DNA of 35,466 nt, from contig JAUXPP010000032.1 of NCBI GenBank assembly GCA_030683705.1, positions 1 through 35,466 of the forward strand, given 5' to 3'. The notes beneath the pieces were generated by a model. The model did no database searches. It was not told the DNA's origin and was given only the letters and a program-made list of their open reading frames with translations. Positions within the stretch are counted from its first letter, which is position 1, and each line of letters begins with the position of its first letter. The position numbers and the translations under genes were made by a program. Shown in pieces: positions 17,168-26,705 of the stretch. This stretch comes from Polaromonas sp. GTDB lineage: Bacteria > Pseudomonadota > Gammaproteobacteria > Burkholderiales > Burkholderiaceae_C.

Positions 17168-17298
17168 GCGCTTTTTTCCTTTTTTCCTTGAACCATCGCC
17201 ACCTTCCACCCGGGCGGTGCACCGCATCCGTGGTCTGAAAGGCCAGACTATTTTTCGGCTATTGGATGATATTCGTCCGGACGGGCCTGCGCCTCGCA

Positions 17299-17304
17299 TA
17301 AAAT
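17299..17304 (+). promoter_or_regulatory. Putative -10 element of ffs
   Basis: TAAAAT lies six bases before the predicted 5' end of the 4.5S RNA (17310). No convincing -35 hexamer is seen at standard spacing. Confidence 0.4.
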
Positions 17305-17309
17305 AGTGA

Positions 17310-17408
17310 GTGACGGGCCTTCCCGCATGGTGAAGCGGCCAACCGGGTCAGATGGGGAACCAAGCAGCCCTAACTGCGGAGCCAGTGCCGGGGTCAAGGT
17401 CCGTCACC
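17310..17408 (+). ncRNA. ffs: 4.5S signal recognition particle RNA
   Basis: RNA component of the bacterial signal recognition particle; it binds Ffh and targets membrane proteins to FtsY. The 376-base gap between the beta-propeller gene and the M48 protease contains the conserved SRP core: GGGTCAGATGGGGAACC, then AAGCAGCCCTAAC and GTGCCGGGGTCAAGG, close to the domain IV tetraloop and symmetric/asymmetric loop sequence of bacterial 4.5S RNA. The ends pair as expected: GTGACGGGCCTT (17310-17321) with AAGGTCCGTCAC (17396-17407), 12 bp including a G-U. Length is about 99 bases, normal for the short gamma/betaproteobacterial form. Of the rest of the gap, 17168-17298 and 17409-17543 show nothing else I recognise apart from the protease ribosome site. 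The short SRP RNA gene lies near dnaX in other bacteria too. Confidence 0.9.
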
Positions 17409-17543
17409 TTATTCGTCACCTGCGCCGGGCCTGCATCGCCGGTGCGAAGCCTCCCCTCCCCCGTTTCCGCTACCTCCGACGGCTCAGCACCGCCGGCCGG
17501 GTGCAAAATGCTGCCTGCAAAAAAAGAAATGCGGGAGCGGACC

Positions 17544-18764
17544 ATGAAACATCTCTTTGTGTGGGGCCTGCTGTTGCTGGCCTCCGTCCTGTCGGGCTGT
17601 GCCACCAACAGCATGACCGGCCGTTCGCAGCTGAGCCTGGTGTCGCCGGAGTCGGTGATGAAGCAAAGCACGCTGCACTACGGCAACCTGCTGGGCGACC
17701 TGCGGAAAAAGGACAAGGTGCTGGTCAACACCAACCTGACCCGGCGCATCGACCAGATCACCAACCGCCTGATCGCGCAGGCCGTGCTTTACCGGCCGGA
17801 GACAGCGCAGTGGAACTGGCGGGTGTCGGTCATCGACGACATCAAGACCATCAACGCTTTCTGCATGCCCGGCGGGCTGATGGCCATCTACACCGGGCTG
17901 GCCGAGGGCCTGCAGGCGACCGACGACGAAATCGCGCAGGTCATGGGCCACGAAATCGGCCACGCCCTGGCCAACCACGGCGCGGAAAAAATGTCGGTGC
18001 AGGTGGCCAGCAGCGTGGCGGTGCTGGCCGCCTCCGCGGTGGTGTCCAGCAACAGCCGGCAGTTCCAGAACAACCAGGCCCTGCTTACGGTGTCCGCACT
18101 GGCCTTCGTCAACCTGCCCAACAGCCGCACCGCAGAGACCGAGGCTGACCGCATCGGCATCGAACTGGCGGCGCGCGCCGGCTACAAACCGCAAGCGGCG
18201 GTGTCGCTGTGGCAAAAAATGATGCGGGCCAATAAGGAAAAAGGCGGCAGCGATTTCTGGCGAACCCACCCTTCCTCCGAACGGCGCATCGAATTCCTGC
18301 GCGGACTCGAGCCGCCCATGCAGGCGCTGTACACCCGGGCATCCGCGAGCATGACGCCGCCCTTCGACTGGCTCCACGGTGACAAGGCGCGGCGGCCGCA
18401 GATGGACGGCTCGCGCCCACTGGCGTTTTATTCGGAGTCCTGGGATGCCTTCTCCCAAGGCCGCAGCGAACTGGGTGCGGGATCGGCGCTGGGCTTCACC
18501 TTTGTGCAAGGCAAGCTTTTCAGGCTGTATTCCGAAAAGAGCTGGCGCGATCTGGCGCAAGAAACACTGGATGCCAACTTCCGCATGGACCTGGCCTATT
18601 TTTATCTGGGCCAGTCCGCCGCCGGCCTGGGCTTCGACGAGGCTGCCAGGACCTACCTCGCCCGGGCCGCCGAACTGGCGGGAACGGCCGATGCATCGTG
18701 CGCCAAACACCTGATGGTGTCCTGTTCGGGCATCGATGTGATCCAGGCGTCGCGCGCCCGTTGA
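17544..18764 (+). CDS. M48 family metalloprotease, lipoprotein
   Basis: 406 residues from MKHLFVWGLLLLASVLSGC, preceded by GGGAGCGG; the open frame extends 64 codons upstream but that part is the ffs RNA. The lipobox LSGC lipidates Cys19. The zinc site is HEIGH (His136, Glu137, His140) with the third ligand Glu200 in AETEADRIG. The conserved INAFCMPGGLMAIYTGL precedes it, and the WRTHPSSERRIEFLR motif follows. It resembles the periplasmic YcaL/LoiP/BepA class of outer-membrane quality-control proteases. The C-terminal ~140 residues carry no domain I recognise, though the last part (LDANFRMDLAYFYLGQSAA) could form TPR-like helices. Confidence 0.93.
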   Translation: MKHLFVWGLLLLASVLSGCATNSMTGRSQLSLVSPESVMKQSTLHYGNLLGDLRKKDKVLVNTNLTRRIDQITNRLIAQAVLYRPETAQWNWRVSVIDDIKTINAFCMPGGLMAIYTGLAEGLQATDDEIAQVMGHEIGHALANHGAEKMSVQVASSVAVLAASAVVSSNSRQFQNNQALLTVSALAFVNLPNSRTAETEADRIGIELAARAGYKPQAAVSLWQKMMRANKEKGGSDFWRTHPSSERRIEFLRGLEPPMQALYTRASASMTPPFDWLHGDKARRPQMDGSRPLAFYSESWDAFSQGRSELGAGSALGFTFVQGKLFRLYSEKSWRDLAQETLDANFRMDLAYFYLGQSAAGLGFDEAARTYLARAAELAGTADASCAKHLMVSCSGIDVIQASRAR

Positions 18765-18783
18765 GGACCGGGCTGCAGGCCGG

Positions 18784-19065
18784 CTAGCGCAGCACCTCTT
18801 CCACCGCCTCGGTGGTCTGCGCCGCATGTTGCGCAATCTGCGCCGACACCAGTGCCAGCGAGGCCAGCGGGTAGGTGCCGCTGATGATGCCGCGGTAGGC
18901 GACCTCGGCCGCCACCGCGTCTTGGCCCAGGCCTTCGGTCGCGGCGACGATGCAGGCCTCGATGCTGTCCAGCCCGTCGTCGGCGTACAGGTCCTCGCCT
19001 TCGTAAGTCACGCGGTATTCAAAGTGGCCGCCGGCGGACGGGTCGATGTGGAAACGCACAATCAT
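18784..19065 (-). CDS. Conserved hypothetical small protein
   Basis: 93 residues from MIVRFHIDPSAGGHFEYRVTYEG, preceded by AGAAGGA at good spacing; an upstream ATG at 19095 is in frame but lacks a ribosome site. The composition is acidic with no signal peptide or membrane helix. The sequence DSIEACIVAATEGLGQDAVAAEVAYRGIISGTYPLASL looks like a compact alpha/beta fold. I do not recognise the family. It is convergent with the M48 protease (19 bases apart) and 81 bases downstream of the hybrid kinase on the same strand. Confidence 0.7.
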   Translation of the reverse strand: MIVRFHIDPSAGGHFEYRVTYEGEDLYADDGLDSIEACIVAATEGLGQDAVAAEVAYRGIISGTYPLASLALVSAQIAQHAAQTTEAVEEVLR

Positions 19066-19146
19066 CACAAGTCCTTCTGCATTTTTGTCCAGCATGTATT
19101 GTTCCAGCCGGCACGCGGCGCCATGCCGCCGGCCGGTCCGGAAGTT

Positions 19147-22100
19147 TCAGGGAAGGGCCTCGCCGAGGGCCCGCACAAAATCCCGGTAATTCTGCGCAAG
19201 CTCGGCCATCAGCCGGTCCATCACGTCACCATCGCCCTCGAGGCTGCATTGCTCCAGCGCCTGAGCGGTCCGGCGCAAGGCTTCGCCGCCCAGGGTCGCC
19301 GACGATCCGCCGACGGTGTGCGCCAGCAGTTGCACATCTTCGCGCCGTCGCCCGTCCACTGCGTTCTGGAGTCTGGCGACCAGGTCCGGCGTGTGCGCCA
19401 GAAATGACTCGATCACACGGGGGAGCAGTTCGTCATCCCCCTGAAACCGTCTGGCCACGCCAGCCCTGTCGTAGACAACAGGGCTTTGCGGGGCCTGCAG
19501 CGCGTCGCCATGTTCAGATCTGTGCGGCGCCGATGGGCGCGACAGCCAGCGCGCCAACACCTCGCCGAGGGCCTGCCTCTCGACCGGTTTGGTCAGGTAG
19601 TCATCCATGCCCGCCGCCAGACATTTTTCGCGATCCCCCTTCATCGCATTGGCGGTCATCGCGATCACGGGCAGCGTGCAGCCACGGGCTCGCAGCATCT
19701 GCGTCGCGGCATAACCATCCATTTCAGGCATGTGACAGTCCATCAGGATCGCATCGAAGGGCCGGTTCAGGGCCATCTCGACCGCCTGCTTCCCGTCACC
19801 GACTACGGTCACGTCGGCATAACCCAGCCTGTGCAACACGCCCGTGGCCACTATCTGGTTGGTCGGGTTGTCCTCTGCCAGCAGAATGCGGGCTGCGTGG
19901 ACCTCTGCCGCGGGCGCCAGAGGCCGCGGCACGGGCGTGGCCTGCTCGTCAGCGAGCGCCACAGGAAGAAGCACTTTAAAAGTTGAACCCCGTTGCGGGG
20001 CACTGTCCAGCTCGACACGCCCACCCATCAACTCGCAAAGCTGCTTGACGATGGCCAGGCCCAAGCCGGTTCCGCCGTACTTGCGGGAGGTTGAACTGTC
20101 CGCCTGGGTGAAGCGGGTAAAAAGCCGGCGTTGCACTTCCGGGGGAATGCCAATGCCGGTGTCCGACACCGCGATCTGGATGGTGGTTTTTCCTGCGGAC
20201 GTCAGGAGAGCCGTCACCTGCAGATTCACATGCCCATCCGCGGTGAACTTCAGCGCGTTGCCCAGCAGATTGTTCAAAATCTGGCGCAAACGCGCAGGGT
20301 CACTGCGAACCCATTGGGGCACCCCGGCATCGATGTCCAGCCCGAAGAACAACTTTTTCTCACGCGCCCGCAGACCGTACAAACGCGCCAGTTCACCCAC
20401 CAGGGCGTGCAGGTCGAAGTCCACATTTTCAATCGCCAGCTCGCCGGCCTCGACTTTGGAAAAGTCGAGGAAATCGTTGATCAGCCCCAGCAGGGACTGG
20501 GCGCTGCTGTCAATCAGCTCGGCATGCTGACGCTGAACCGGCGTGAGCTGGTCTTCAAGCAGAAACCGGGTGAGGCCAATGACGCCATTGAGCGGCGTCC
20601 GTATTTCGTGGCTCATGGTCGCCAGAAACTCGCTCTTGGCACGGTTTGCGGCATCCGCTGCATCACGCGCCAGAAGGAGTTCGCGTTCGGTCCGCTTGCG
20701 CTCCGTGATGTCGCGCATGGTGCCTACGATGCGAAGCGCAAGGCCATTGTCCGCCCGGTCGGCAACCCGTCCCTCGCAGTGCGTCCACACCTGGCTTCCA
20801 TCAGGTGTGGACATGCGCAACTCCACCGAATACCGCTCCGTCTGGCGCTTGAGAACCGCATGAAGGGCCGATCGGGCGGAGCGCCGGTCTGCCGGGTCGA
20901 TGAACGCCCCCAGTTCCTCCAGGCTGCAGGTGGTGGTGCGGAACGGCCCGCCCATCAATTCCGAAAAGGTTTCGGACAGGTAGGCCAGCCCGGTCTGCAG
21001 GTTCAGGTCCCAAAGAATGAGGCCCGAGCCGTGCATGGCCCGGTGGAGCCGCTCCTCACTCTCAGCCAGGGCGGCCCGGTCCAGTTCTGCAGCCGTGATG
21101 TCGGTGTAGGTGGTCACAAAGCCGCCGCCCGGCAAAGGCACGCCACGAATGTCCAGCGTCGTGCCGGTGGTGCGCCGCCGCTTGATATGGTGAACCTGGG
21201 GTTCGCGGGCGCGCTCCACGATCGTCCGGATTTTTTCTTCCGGATCACCCTGTCCATACTCGCCGCGCTCGGCGTTGTACCGGATGATGCTCTCGAACGA
21301 TGTCACGGGCCCCGCGAACAACGTGTCCGGCAGGTCCAGCAAATCGCGGAACTTGCGGTTGTGCGCCACCAGCCGCAGTTCGCCGTCAAACACGCTCAAG
21401 CCGCCAGGAAGATTGTCCAGAATGCTTTGAAGCATCGCATGCCCCGCCCGCAACTCCTCTTCGAGCTGGTGCTTGGCGGTGATGTCCTGCAGCGCGCCCA
21501 CCAGACGAACGGGCTTGCCATCCTCGGTTTCCGCCCGGCCCACCGACCTGATCCAGATCGCGCGTCCCTTCGATGTGAGCATAGGCAACTCCACATCCCA
21601 CGGGGTGCCGCTGGCCATACATTCATCAACGGTGCGGCGGATGAATTGCTGGGCGTCCGGTGCAAAATACTTCAGGTGTTCGTCCAGAGCGGGCTCAAAG
21701 CCGGGCTCCATGTCGTAAATCCTGCAGGTTTGGTCGGTCCACTTCAGTTTCTGCTGTCGCAGATCCACCTCCCATCCACCCACGCCGGCGATCCGTTCAG
21801 CACGGTCCAGAAAGGCATTGCTGGCGCGCAACTGCGACTCAACCTCCTGGTAAGCGGAAATATCCTCCACCGCGCCGACAAACCCGCGCTGCGGCGGATC
21901 GCCCCAGGTCACGGTACGCGCCTGGGCCCGGACATGGACCACCTCCGTGCCAAACCGGAGCAGGCGGTACTCCATGCCAAGGGCACCGCCGCGCTGGGCG
22001 GCCTGCGTCAATTTGCCGAAAAACGATTCGCGGTCAGCCGGATGAATCATCTCCCGCCACTTGCCGCCCAGACTCTGCTTGAGCGGAATGCCGTAAATTT

Positions 22101-22734
22101 CACGCCAGCGGGGATTCGTGTAAGTGCAATTTCCCGCAGCATCCGTCTGAAAAATTCCCAGCGGAGACGCCTCGGCAATCACCTTGAAGCGGGCTTCGTC
22201 ACCCACAATTTCGAGATAGTGGGCACGTTCACGCTGCAGCAGCGCCTGCACCACCAACTCCGCGAGATCGCCCAGCGTCCGGCGCTGCGCATCCGTGAGC
22301 TGGCGCACCTGCCGGTCAATCACGCACAGGGTGCCGAGCCGCTCCCCCCCGGGCATGACAATCGGCATACCAGCGTAAAACCTGATGTGGGGTTCGCTGG
22401 TCACCAGCGGGTTGGCTGCAAAACGTGGGTCCTGCTGTGCATCGCAGACCTCCATCAGCGCATCTCCCTCAATGGCGTGCGCACAGAAGGCGATCTCACG
22501 ATGTGTCTGCCCGACACCGTCGAGCCCGAGATTGGATTTGAACCATTGCCGCTTGTCGTCGATCAGGCTGATCAGGGAGATCGGCGTGCCACAGATGTCG
22601 GCGGCCAGCCGCGTCAGCGCGTCAAACATCGGTTCGCGCTCGGTGTCCATGACCGACAGCATCCGCAAACGCGCCAGCCGCTGTACCTCGGCGTCGGGCG
22701 TGGCGCTATGTCCCGAAGGCAACAAGGGTTTCAT
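19147..22734 (-). CDS. Hybrid sensor histidine kinase (GAF, four PAS, HisKA, HATPase, REC, HPt)
   Basis: 1195 residues from [18 protein letters not shown]; the ATG overlaps the upstream regulator stop (ATGA). A GAF domain lies at about 25-165 ([20 protein letters not shown]). Four PAS modules lie at about 180-295, 305-420, 430-550 and 558-680. HisKA carries His709 ([11 protein letters not shown]), followed by the ATPase domain ([30 protein letters not shown]). REC at about 948-1062 has phospho-acceptor Asp999 ([11 protein letters not shown]) and Lys1049. A C-terminal HPt has His1139 ([13 protein letters not shown]). No membrane helix is seen, so it is a cytoplasmic BarA/ArcB-style phosphorelay in one chain. 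All phosphotransfer residues are intact. Last gene of a four-gene signalling operon. Confidence 0.95.
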   Translation of the reverse strand: MKPLLPSGHSATPDAEVQRLARLRMLSVMDTEREPMFDALTRLAADICGTPISLISLIDDKRQWFKSNLGLDGVGQTHREIAFCAHAIEGDALMEVCDAQQDPRFAANPLVTSEPHIRFYAGMPIVMPGGERLGTLCVIDRQVRQLTDAQRRTLGDLAELVVQALLQRERAHYLEIVGDEARFKVIAEASPLGIFQTDAAGNCTYTNPRWREIYGIPLKQSLGGKWREMIHPADRESFFGKLTQAAQRGGALGMEYRLLRFGTEVVHVRAQARTVTWGDPPQRGFVGAVEDISAYQEVESQLRASNAFLDRAERIAGVGGWEVDLRQQKLKWTDQTCRIYDMEPGFEPALDEHLKYFAPDAQQFIRRTVDECMASGTPWDVELPMLTSKGRAIWIRSVGRAETEDGKPVRLVGALQDITAKHQLEEELRAGHAMLQSILDNLPGGLSVFDGELRLVAHNRKFRDLLDLPDTLFAGPVTSFESIIRYNAERGEYGQGDPEEKIRTIVERAREPQVHHIKRRRTTGTTLDIRGVPLPGGGFVTTYTDITAAELDRAALAESEERLHRAMHGSGLILWDLNLQTGLAYLSETFSELMGGPFRTTTCSLEELGAFIDPADRRSARSALHAVLKRQTERYSVELRMSTPDGSQVWTHCEGRVADRADNGLALRIVGTMRDITERKRTERELLLARDAADAANRAKSEFLATMSHEIRTPLNGVIGLTRFLLEDQLTPVQRQHAELIDSSAQSLLGLINDFLDFSKVEAGELAIENVDFDLHALVGELARLYGLRAREKKLFFGLDIDAGVPQWVRSDPARLRQILNNLLGNALKFTADGHVNLQVTALLTSAGKTTIQIAVSDTGIGIPPEVQRRLFTRFTQADSSTSRKYGGTGLGLAIVKQLCELMGGRVELDSAPQRGSTFKVLLPVALADEQATPVPRPLAPAAEVHAARILLAEDNPTNQIVATGVLHRLGYADVTVVGDGKQAVEMALNRPFDAILMDCHMPEMDGYAATQMLRARGCTLPVIAMTANAMKGDREKCLAAGMDDYLTKPVERQALGEVLARWLSRPSAPHRSEHGDALQAPQSPVVYDRAGVARRFQGDDELLPRVIESFLAHTPDLVARLQNAVDGRRREDVQLLAHTVGGSSATLGGEALRRTAQALEQCSLEGDGDVMDRLMAELAQNYRDFVRALGEALP

Positions 22735-23852
22735 GCGTCGGCCAGTGCGTGCAGTTCCTGGGCAAGAACGCCCTGACCCTGCGCATTGATCGACACCACG
22801 GCAGCCGCCCCGGTCCTGACCGACCGGGCGATGCCAGCCAGCACAGCTTCGACGCAGCAAACCTGCCAACCCGCAGCGCGGGCATGTTCACCCAGCGCCC
22901 GGCAGGCGTCCACCGCCTCGCCGCAAGCCAGGGTCAGGCTTTCCCCGCCGTGCAGCGGGTCACTAAACCGGACCAATGAAATTTGCCCGTGGCACAGGGC
23001 AATGCACAGGCTGGCGGGATCAGCCTCATCGGGCAGACACATCGCCTCCAGCACCATGGCCTGGAACACGGTGTTGACAATCTTCTGAAGGGCAAATGCG
23101 GCACGCACCGCGATCAGCCCCGACCTCGGCACGTCTGACCCGGGCGCCGCTGGGAAAACGGCCAGCAGATCATCCCCGGAAGGCAGCAGCAGGCTGGCAC
23201 CGAACATGTACAGCGCGTCGCTTGCTGCCTGGTACACACGCCGCGTCGCAACGGCCCGCTGCTGCACGGGAATGCGTTGCCGGATGAGGCTGAACAGATT
23301 GGCGGCCAGCACGGTCGCCTGCCTGTCCTGCGTACCCGAATGGGCGTCGGCCTCCGTGTCCCAGCGGCCATTGAGCTCCTGCAGCAGGCGCTTTTCATAG
23401 CGCAGGGACAGCGTCTTTTTCTGCTCCTCCAGCGCTTCGCTCATCTGCTGCTCGAAACCGCGCACATACTGCTCGCTCTGTGCCGCACGCTTGGCAAGCA
23501 GCGTCGCGACGGACTGACGGAGTTCGGCCCCCCGAAACGGCTTGGACAGGTAGTCGTCAGCGCCCGCCGTCATTCCGGTGCGCATGTGCGAACGCTCGGT
23601 CATCGCCGTCAGCAGGATCACCGCAACGCCGGACAGCGCGACATCCTGTTTGAGCGCTGCCACAAACTGGTAGCCGTTCATCCGCGGCATCACCACATCG
23701 CAGACAACCAGCGCGGGGTTCAGCGCCCGGGCCATCTCCAGCCCGCTCGCGCCGTCCTCTGCCTCTGCCACCTCGTACCCGGCGCTGCGCAGAACAGAGC
23801 TGGTCAGCAGCCGCTGCGTGGGATCGTCCTCGATGACCAGAATCATGGGCAT
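22731..23852 (-). CDS. Response regulator with degenerate class III nucleotide-cyclase-like output domain
   Basis: 373 residues. The receiver domain (1-120) has acidic pocket Glu8-Asp9-Asp10, phospho-acceptor Asp52 (CDVVMPRMNGYQF), Thr82 and Lys104, all intact. A charged helix (about 120-165) looks like the coiled coil that often precedes cyclase domains. Residues about 178-345 follow the class III adenylate/guanylate cyclase layout: TVLAANLFSLI, LLLPSGDDLLAVF, LCIALCHGQISLV and LTLACGEAVDACRAL. The first metal Asp is Asn185 and the RMDYTVIGD-type segment is eroded, so catalysis is doubtful; Asp227/228 remain. Alternative start at the second Met (23846). It starts ten bases after the Rcp1-like regulator stop and overlaps the hybrid kinase. 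Confidence 0.85.
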   Translation of the reverse strand: MPMILVIEDDPTQRLLTSSVLRSAGYEVAEAEDGASGLEMARALNPALVVCDVVMPRMNGYQFVAALKQDVALSGVAVILLTAMTERSHMRTGMTAGADDYLSKPFRGAELRQSVATLLAKRAAQSEQYVRGFEQQMSEALEEQKKTLSLRYEKRLLQELNGRWDTEADAHSGTQDRQATVLAANLFSLIRQRIPVQQRAVATRRVYQAASDALYMFGASLLLPSGDDLLAVFPAAPGSDVPRSGLIAVRAAFALQKIVNTVFQAMVLEAMCLPDEADPASLCIALCHGQISLVRFSDPLHGGESLTLACGEAVDACRALGEHARAAGWQVCCVEAVLAGIARSVRTGAAAVVSINAQGQGVLAQELHALADA

Positions 23853-23861
23853 GCCCGCCGC

Positions 23862-24350
23862 TCAGGCGAGCCTGTCCGGCGCGCCCGGGGTGCCAAGCTC
23901 ATGATCCGGCACCACCACCACCGTCAGCCAGTAGCCGGCGATCTGCGCAATCATCTTGACGAAGTTTTCAAAATCGACCGGCTTGGTGATGTAGGAGTTG
24001 CAGCGCAGGTCATACATCTTCCTGATGTCGGCGGCTTCGTAGGAGGTGGTCAGCACCACCACCGGAAAATGGCGCAGGCGCTCGTCCTTGACGATCTCGG
24101 CCAGCACCTCGTAACCGTCCATCACCGGCATGTGCATGTCCAGCAGGATCAGGTCAGGCGCCGGGGCGCCGGCGTATACGCCCTGCCGGCGCAGGTACTG
24201 CAGGCATTTTTCGCCGTTGTCGACATGGTGCAGGTTGACGCGCAGGCTGGCCGCATCAAAGGCTTCGCGGGTCAGGAACACGTCGTCCTCGTTGTCTTCC
24301 ACGAGCAGGATTTCCGCGATGCGGGATCTGGCGAGAGGTTCAAGTTTCAT
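23862..24350 (-). CDS. Single-domain response regulator, Rcp1-like
   Basis: 162 residues; the protein is essentially a receiver domain. Glu18-Asp19 (LLVEDNEDDVFLTREAF), phospho-acceptor Asp71 (LILLDMHMPVMDGYEVL), Thr101 and Lys123 (SYITKPVDFENF) are present. The ILLVEDNEDD start, the long beta2-alpha2 region and FENFVKMIAQIAGYW are typical of the Rcp1/CheY-like regulators that pair with phytochrome-type kinases. There is no output domain, so it probably passes phosphate on or acts by protein contact. It overlaps the end of the sensor kinase gene by 11 bases, so the kinase upstream is its likely partner. Confidence 0.93.
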   Translation of the reverse strand: MKLEPLARSRIAEILLVEDNEDDVFLTREAFDAASLRVNLHHVDNGEKCLQYLRRQGVYAGAPAPDLILLDMHMPVMDGYEVLAEIVKDERLRHFPVVVLTTSYEAADIRKMYDLRCNSYITKPVDFENFVKMIAQIAGYWLTVVVVPDHELGTPGAPDRLA

Positions 24351-26538
24351 GAGGATGTCCGGTCAGGTCTTCGGGAAGTGTAAAGCTGAAGGTCGTGCCA
24401 GGGCCCTCGTGCGCCGCGATCCAGATCCTGCCACCGTGGCCTTCGACCACGCGCCGGCAGATCGCCAGGCCAATCCCGGTGCCGGGGTAGTCGCTCTGGC
24501 TGTGCAGGCGCTTGAACACCTCGAAAACTTTTTCATGATGGCGCGGATCGATGCCGATGCCGTTGTCCTTCACCGAGAACACCCATTCCCGGTCCTTGTG
24601 CATGGCGCTGACCTCGACCCGCGGCGCCGGGTCACGGCAGTACTTGATGCCGTTGCCGACCAGGTTCATCAGCAGTTGGGCCAGTTGCGTGCGGTCCCCG
24701 CGCACCAGCGGCAGGCCGTGGACCGTCACGGTTGCGCCGGCCGCCTGCAGCGTGGCCTCGAGCAGATGGAGCACCTCGCGCGCCACCTCCGCCATGTCCA
24801 CCGGCTCGAACTGCCTGACCTCGGCCTCGATGCGGGCATAGGACAGCAGGTCTTCCGTGAGCTGCTCCAGGCGCCTGACCGCAGCGGTGGTCCGGTGGAT
24901 CAGCGCCAGGCCTTTCTCATCGAGCTTGTCGGCATGGTTGCGCTCGAGCAACTGCACAAAGCCGCCGATGGAACGCAGCGGCGTTTTCAGGTCATGGGAA
25001 GCGACATAGGCAAATTGCTGCAGGTCCAGGTTGCTGCGTTCCAGCGCCTTGTAGGCACGTACGCGGCTGGTCACGTCACGGATGATCAGGGTATGCAGCA
25101 GGTGCCCGGACTGGCGCACACTCGAGAAGGACACCTCGGCGGGAAACTCCTCGCCGTTCATGCGCAGGCCGACCGTGACATCCGTCACCCCCCCGGGCGC
25201 GCCGGCCGGGTCCCCGGTCCGCTGGCGCTGCTCCTGGCGCTGGAAAACTTCGGCGTTGTGCGCATGAAACCGTTTCGGGATAAAACGCGTGAGCGGCATG
25301 CCGATGGCCTGGCCGGCCGGGCAGGAAAACATGGTTTCGGCCGCGGCATTGAACATCAGGATGACCTGACGGGCATCCACCGCAATGATGGCGTCCATGG
25401 CCGACTCGACAATGCTGCGCAGGCGCGTTTCATTCTCTGCGAGCGCGCTGCGTGTGGACTGCAGCAGCACCGAGGCCCGGGTCAGTTCCTGACCGACCTC
25501 ATTGGGTTCCTGGACACCCAGTTCGGGAACTTCAATGCGCTCGCCCTGCCCCAGATCCCGTGCCGGCGCCTGCAGCGCGCGCACGGCCCGCGCGATGCGC
25601 CCGCCCATCCACCACGAACCCGCCACGCCCAGACCGATCAGCAACACCATCACCGCGAGCAGCATGGCCATGGCGTGGCGCAGGTCCTGCGTCAGCGAAT
25701 TCAGGGGAATGCCGATGGCCACGCCCCAGCCGCTCACTGGCGAGCGGGAAAAGGCACTCAGCACCTGCACCCCCTCCAGCGTCGCCAGTTCGAAGGCCCC
25801 TTCCTTCACCTGTTTCAGGCGTTCGCTCAGGCCGCTTGCAATGCCTTTGCCCAGATACAGCTCGGGGTCATGGGAGCGCGCCACCACCTTGTCGGCGGGG
25901 TCGAAGATCACCGTGATGCGGTCCGGCGGCAGGTCATAGCTGTCCAGCAGTTTCGCGAAGTGTCCGGGCAGAATCACCCCCGACAGGACGCCGCTCACGT
26001 TTCCGCCGGAAATCACCGGCACCATCACACTGACCAGTTGCCTTTTCAGGGCGGCTCCGGTGACCAGACCGGAGACCTCGGGCTGACCGCTCTGCAACAC
26101 GCGCCTGACCTGGTCCATCACGCCGGTCATCGGCAGGGCCTCGCCGAAAGGGATGGCGGTGTTGACCAGTTGCTGTCCGGACACATCGATCAAGGCGATG
26201 TTGTTGATGAAGCCGCGCTTGAGCACCTCCTGCGCCTGGCGCTGAAAGGCCGCATGGTCGCGCAGCTTCAGCGCGGGCGAGGCAGCCAGCACATCCAGGG
26301 CCACCTGCGCCAGGGCCAGCTCACGATCCACCAGCCGGGTCAGGGTCCGCGCGCCGGCAATCGACTCCCTGCTCAATTCGTCCTGCTGCTGGCGGTAGTT
26401 GTACGCCAGCACCAGCGCGGCCATCAGGAATGCCGGCACCATGCACAGGATGGTCAGCAGGACCAGACGTGAGCGGATGGTGGGAGCAGTGACTGATTTC
26501 AAAAACAGGACCCGGACAATTACGAAATAAGTATGCAC
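24340..26538 (-). CDS. Membrane sensor histidine kinase (periplasmic Cache-type sensor, HAMP, PAS, HisKA, HATPase)
   Basis: 732 residues. Membrane helices at about 25-47 and 290-311 bracket a ~240-residue periplasmic domain of double-Cache type (FINNIALIDVSGQQLVNT, SGVLSGVILPGHFAKLL, SGWGVAIGIPL). HAMP follows at about 312-370, then PAS at about 372-490 (IVESAMDAIIAVDARQVILMFNAAAE). HisKA has His515 (YVASHDLKTPLRSIGGF), and the ATPase domain has LMNLVGNGIKYC, DNGIGID and GTGIGLAICRRVVEGHGG. The SHDLKTPL-type H-box and this ATPase domain resemble those of phytochrome-like kinases that use Rcp1 regulators. It senses an unknown small periplasmic ligand. First gene of the operon. Confidence 0.95.
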   Translation of the reverse strand: MHTYFVIVRVLFLKSVTAPTIRSRLVLLTILCMVPAFLMAALVLAYNYRQQQDELSRESIAGARTLTRLVDRELALAQVALDVLAASPALKLRDHAAFQRQAQEVLKRGFINNIALIDVSGQQLVNTAIPFGEALPMTGVMDQVRRVLQSGQPEVSGLVTGAALKRQLVSVMVPVISGGNVSGVLSGVILPGHFAKLLDSYDLPPDRITVIFDPADKVVARSHDPELYLGKGIASGLSERLKQVKEGAFELATLEGVQVLSAFSRSPVSGWGVAIGIPLNSLTQDLRHAMAMLLAVMVLLIGLGVAGSWWMGGRIARAVRALQAPARDLGQGERIEVPELGVQEPNEVGQELTRASVLLQSTRSALAENETRLRSIVESAMDAIIAVDARQVILMFNAAAETMFSCPAGQAIGMPLTRFIPKRFHAHNAEVFQRQEQRQRTGDPAGAPGGVTDVTVGLRMNGEEFPAEVSFSSVRQSGHLLHTLIIRDVTSRVRAYKALERSNLDLQQFAYVASHDLKTPLRSIGGFVQLLERNHADKLDEKGLALIHRTTAAVRRLEQLTEDLLSYARIEAEVRQFEPVDMAEVAREVLHLLEATLQAAGATVTVHGLPLVRGDRTQLAQLLMNLVGNGIKYCRDPAPRVEVSAMHKDREWVFSVKDNGIGIDPRHHEKVFEVFKRLHSQSDYPGTGIGLAICRRVVEGHGGRIWIAAHEGPGTTFSFTLPEDLTGHPHET

Positions 26539-26651
26539 TCATCTCGCGCTGTCCAGAATAAATTTTCGCCGTGCGCGCGACATCGCCCTATGCCGGGTTG
26601 GACCGCGCTCAGCCCTTGCCCGCGCCGCCGGAGATTCCCCCGCCCAGCATT

Positions 26652-26705
26652 GGCTCTGTTTTTATAGCGAAGAATTCATACTGGACAGGGGCTGGAGGCC
26701 AAAAT
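26652..26705 (+). repeat. Short interspersed repeat, copy C
   Basis: Plus-strand pattern: GCTCTGTTTTTATAGC, then GAAGAATTCATACTGGACA, then GGGGCTGGAGGCCAAAATG. The last arm is shared almost exactly with copy B at 28088-28142 (TCTGGAGGCCAAAATT). On the minus strand the repeat provides the final residues and the TAA stop of the flavoprotein gene. Confidence 0.7.

Noticed and set aside
13562..17191. Plus-strand open frame of 1209 codons opposite dnaX and the beta-propeller gene
   Set aside because: Spans two real genes and the gap between them in antisense; low-complexity Arg/His/Gln composition; shadow of codon bias.
17352..17543. 64-codon N-terminal extension of the M48 protease
   Set aside because: Overlaps the 4.5S RNA; the lipoprotein signal and ribosome site fix the start at 17544.
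19107..19136. GCCGGC/GCGGC inverted repeats after the hybrid kinase gene as a terminator
   Set aside because: Arms overlap in competing foldings and no T-tract follows in the kinase direction; too weak to call.
20131..26472. Long plus-strand open frames (881 and 780 codons) opposite the kinases
   Set aside because: Antisense to genes with intact catalytic motifs; no recognisable domain or ribosome site.
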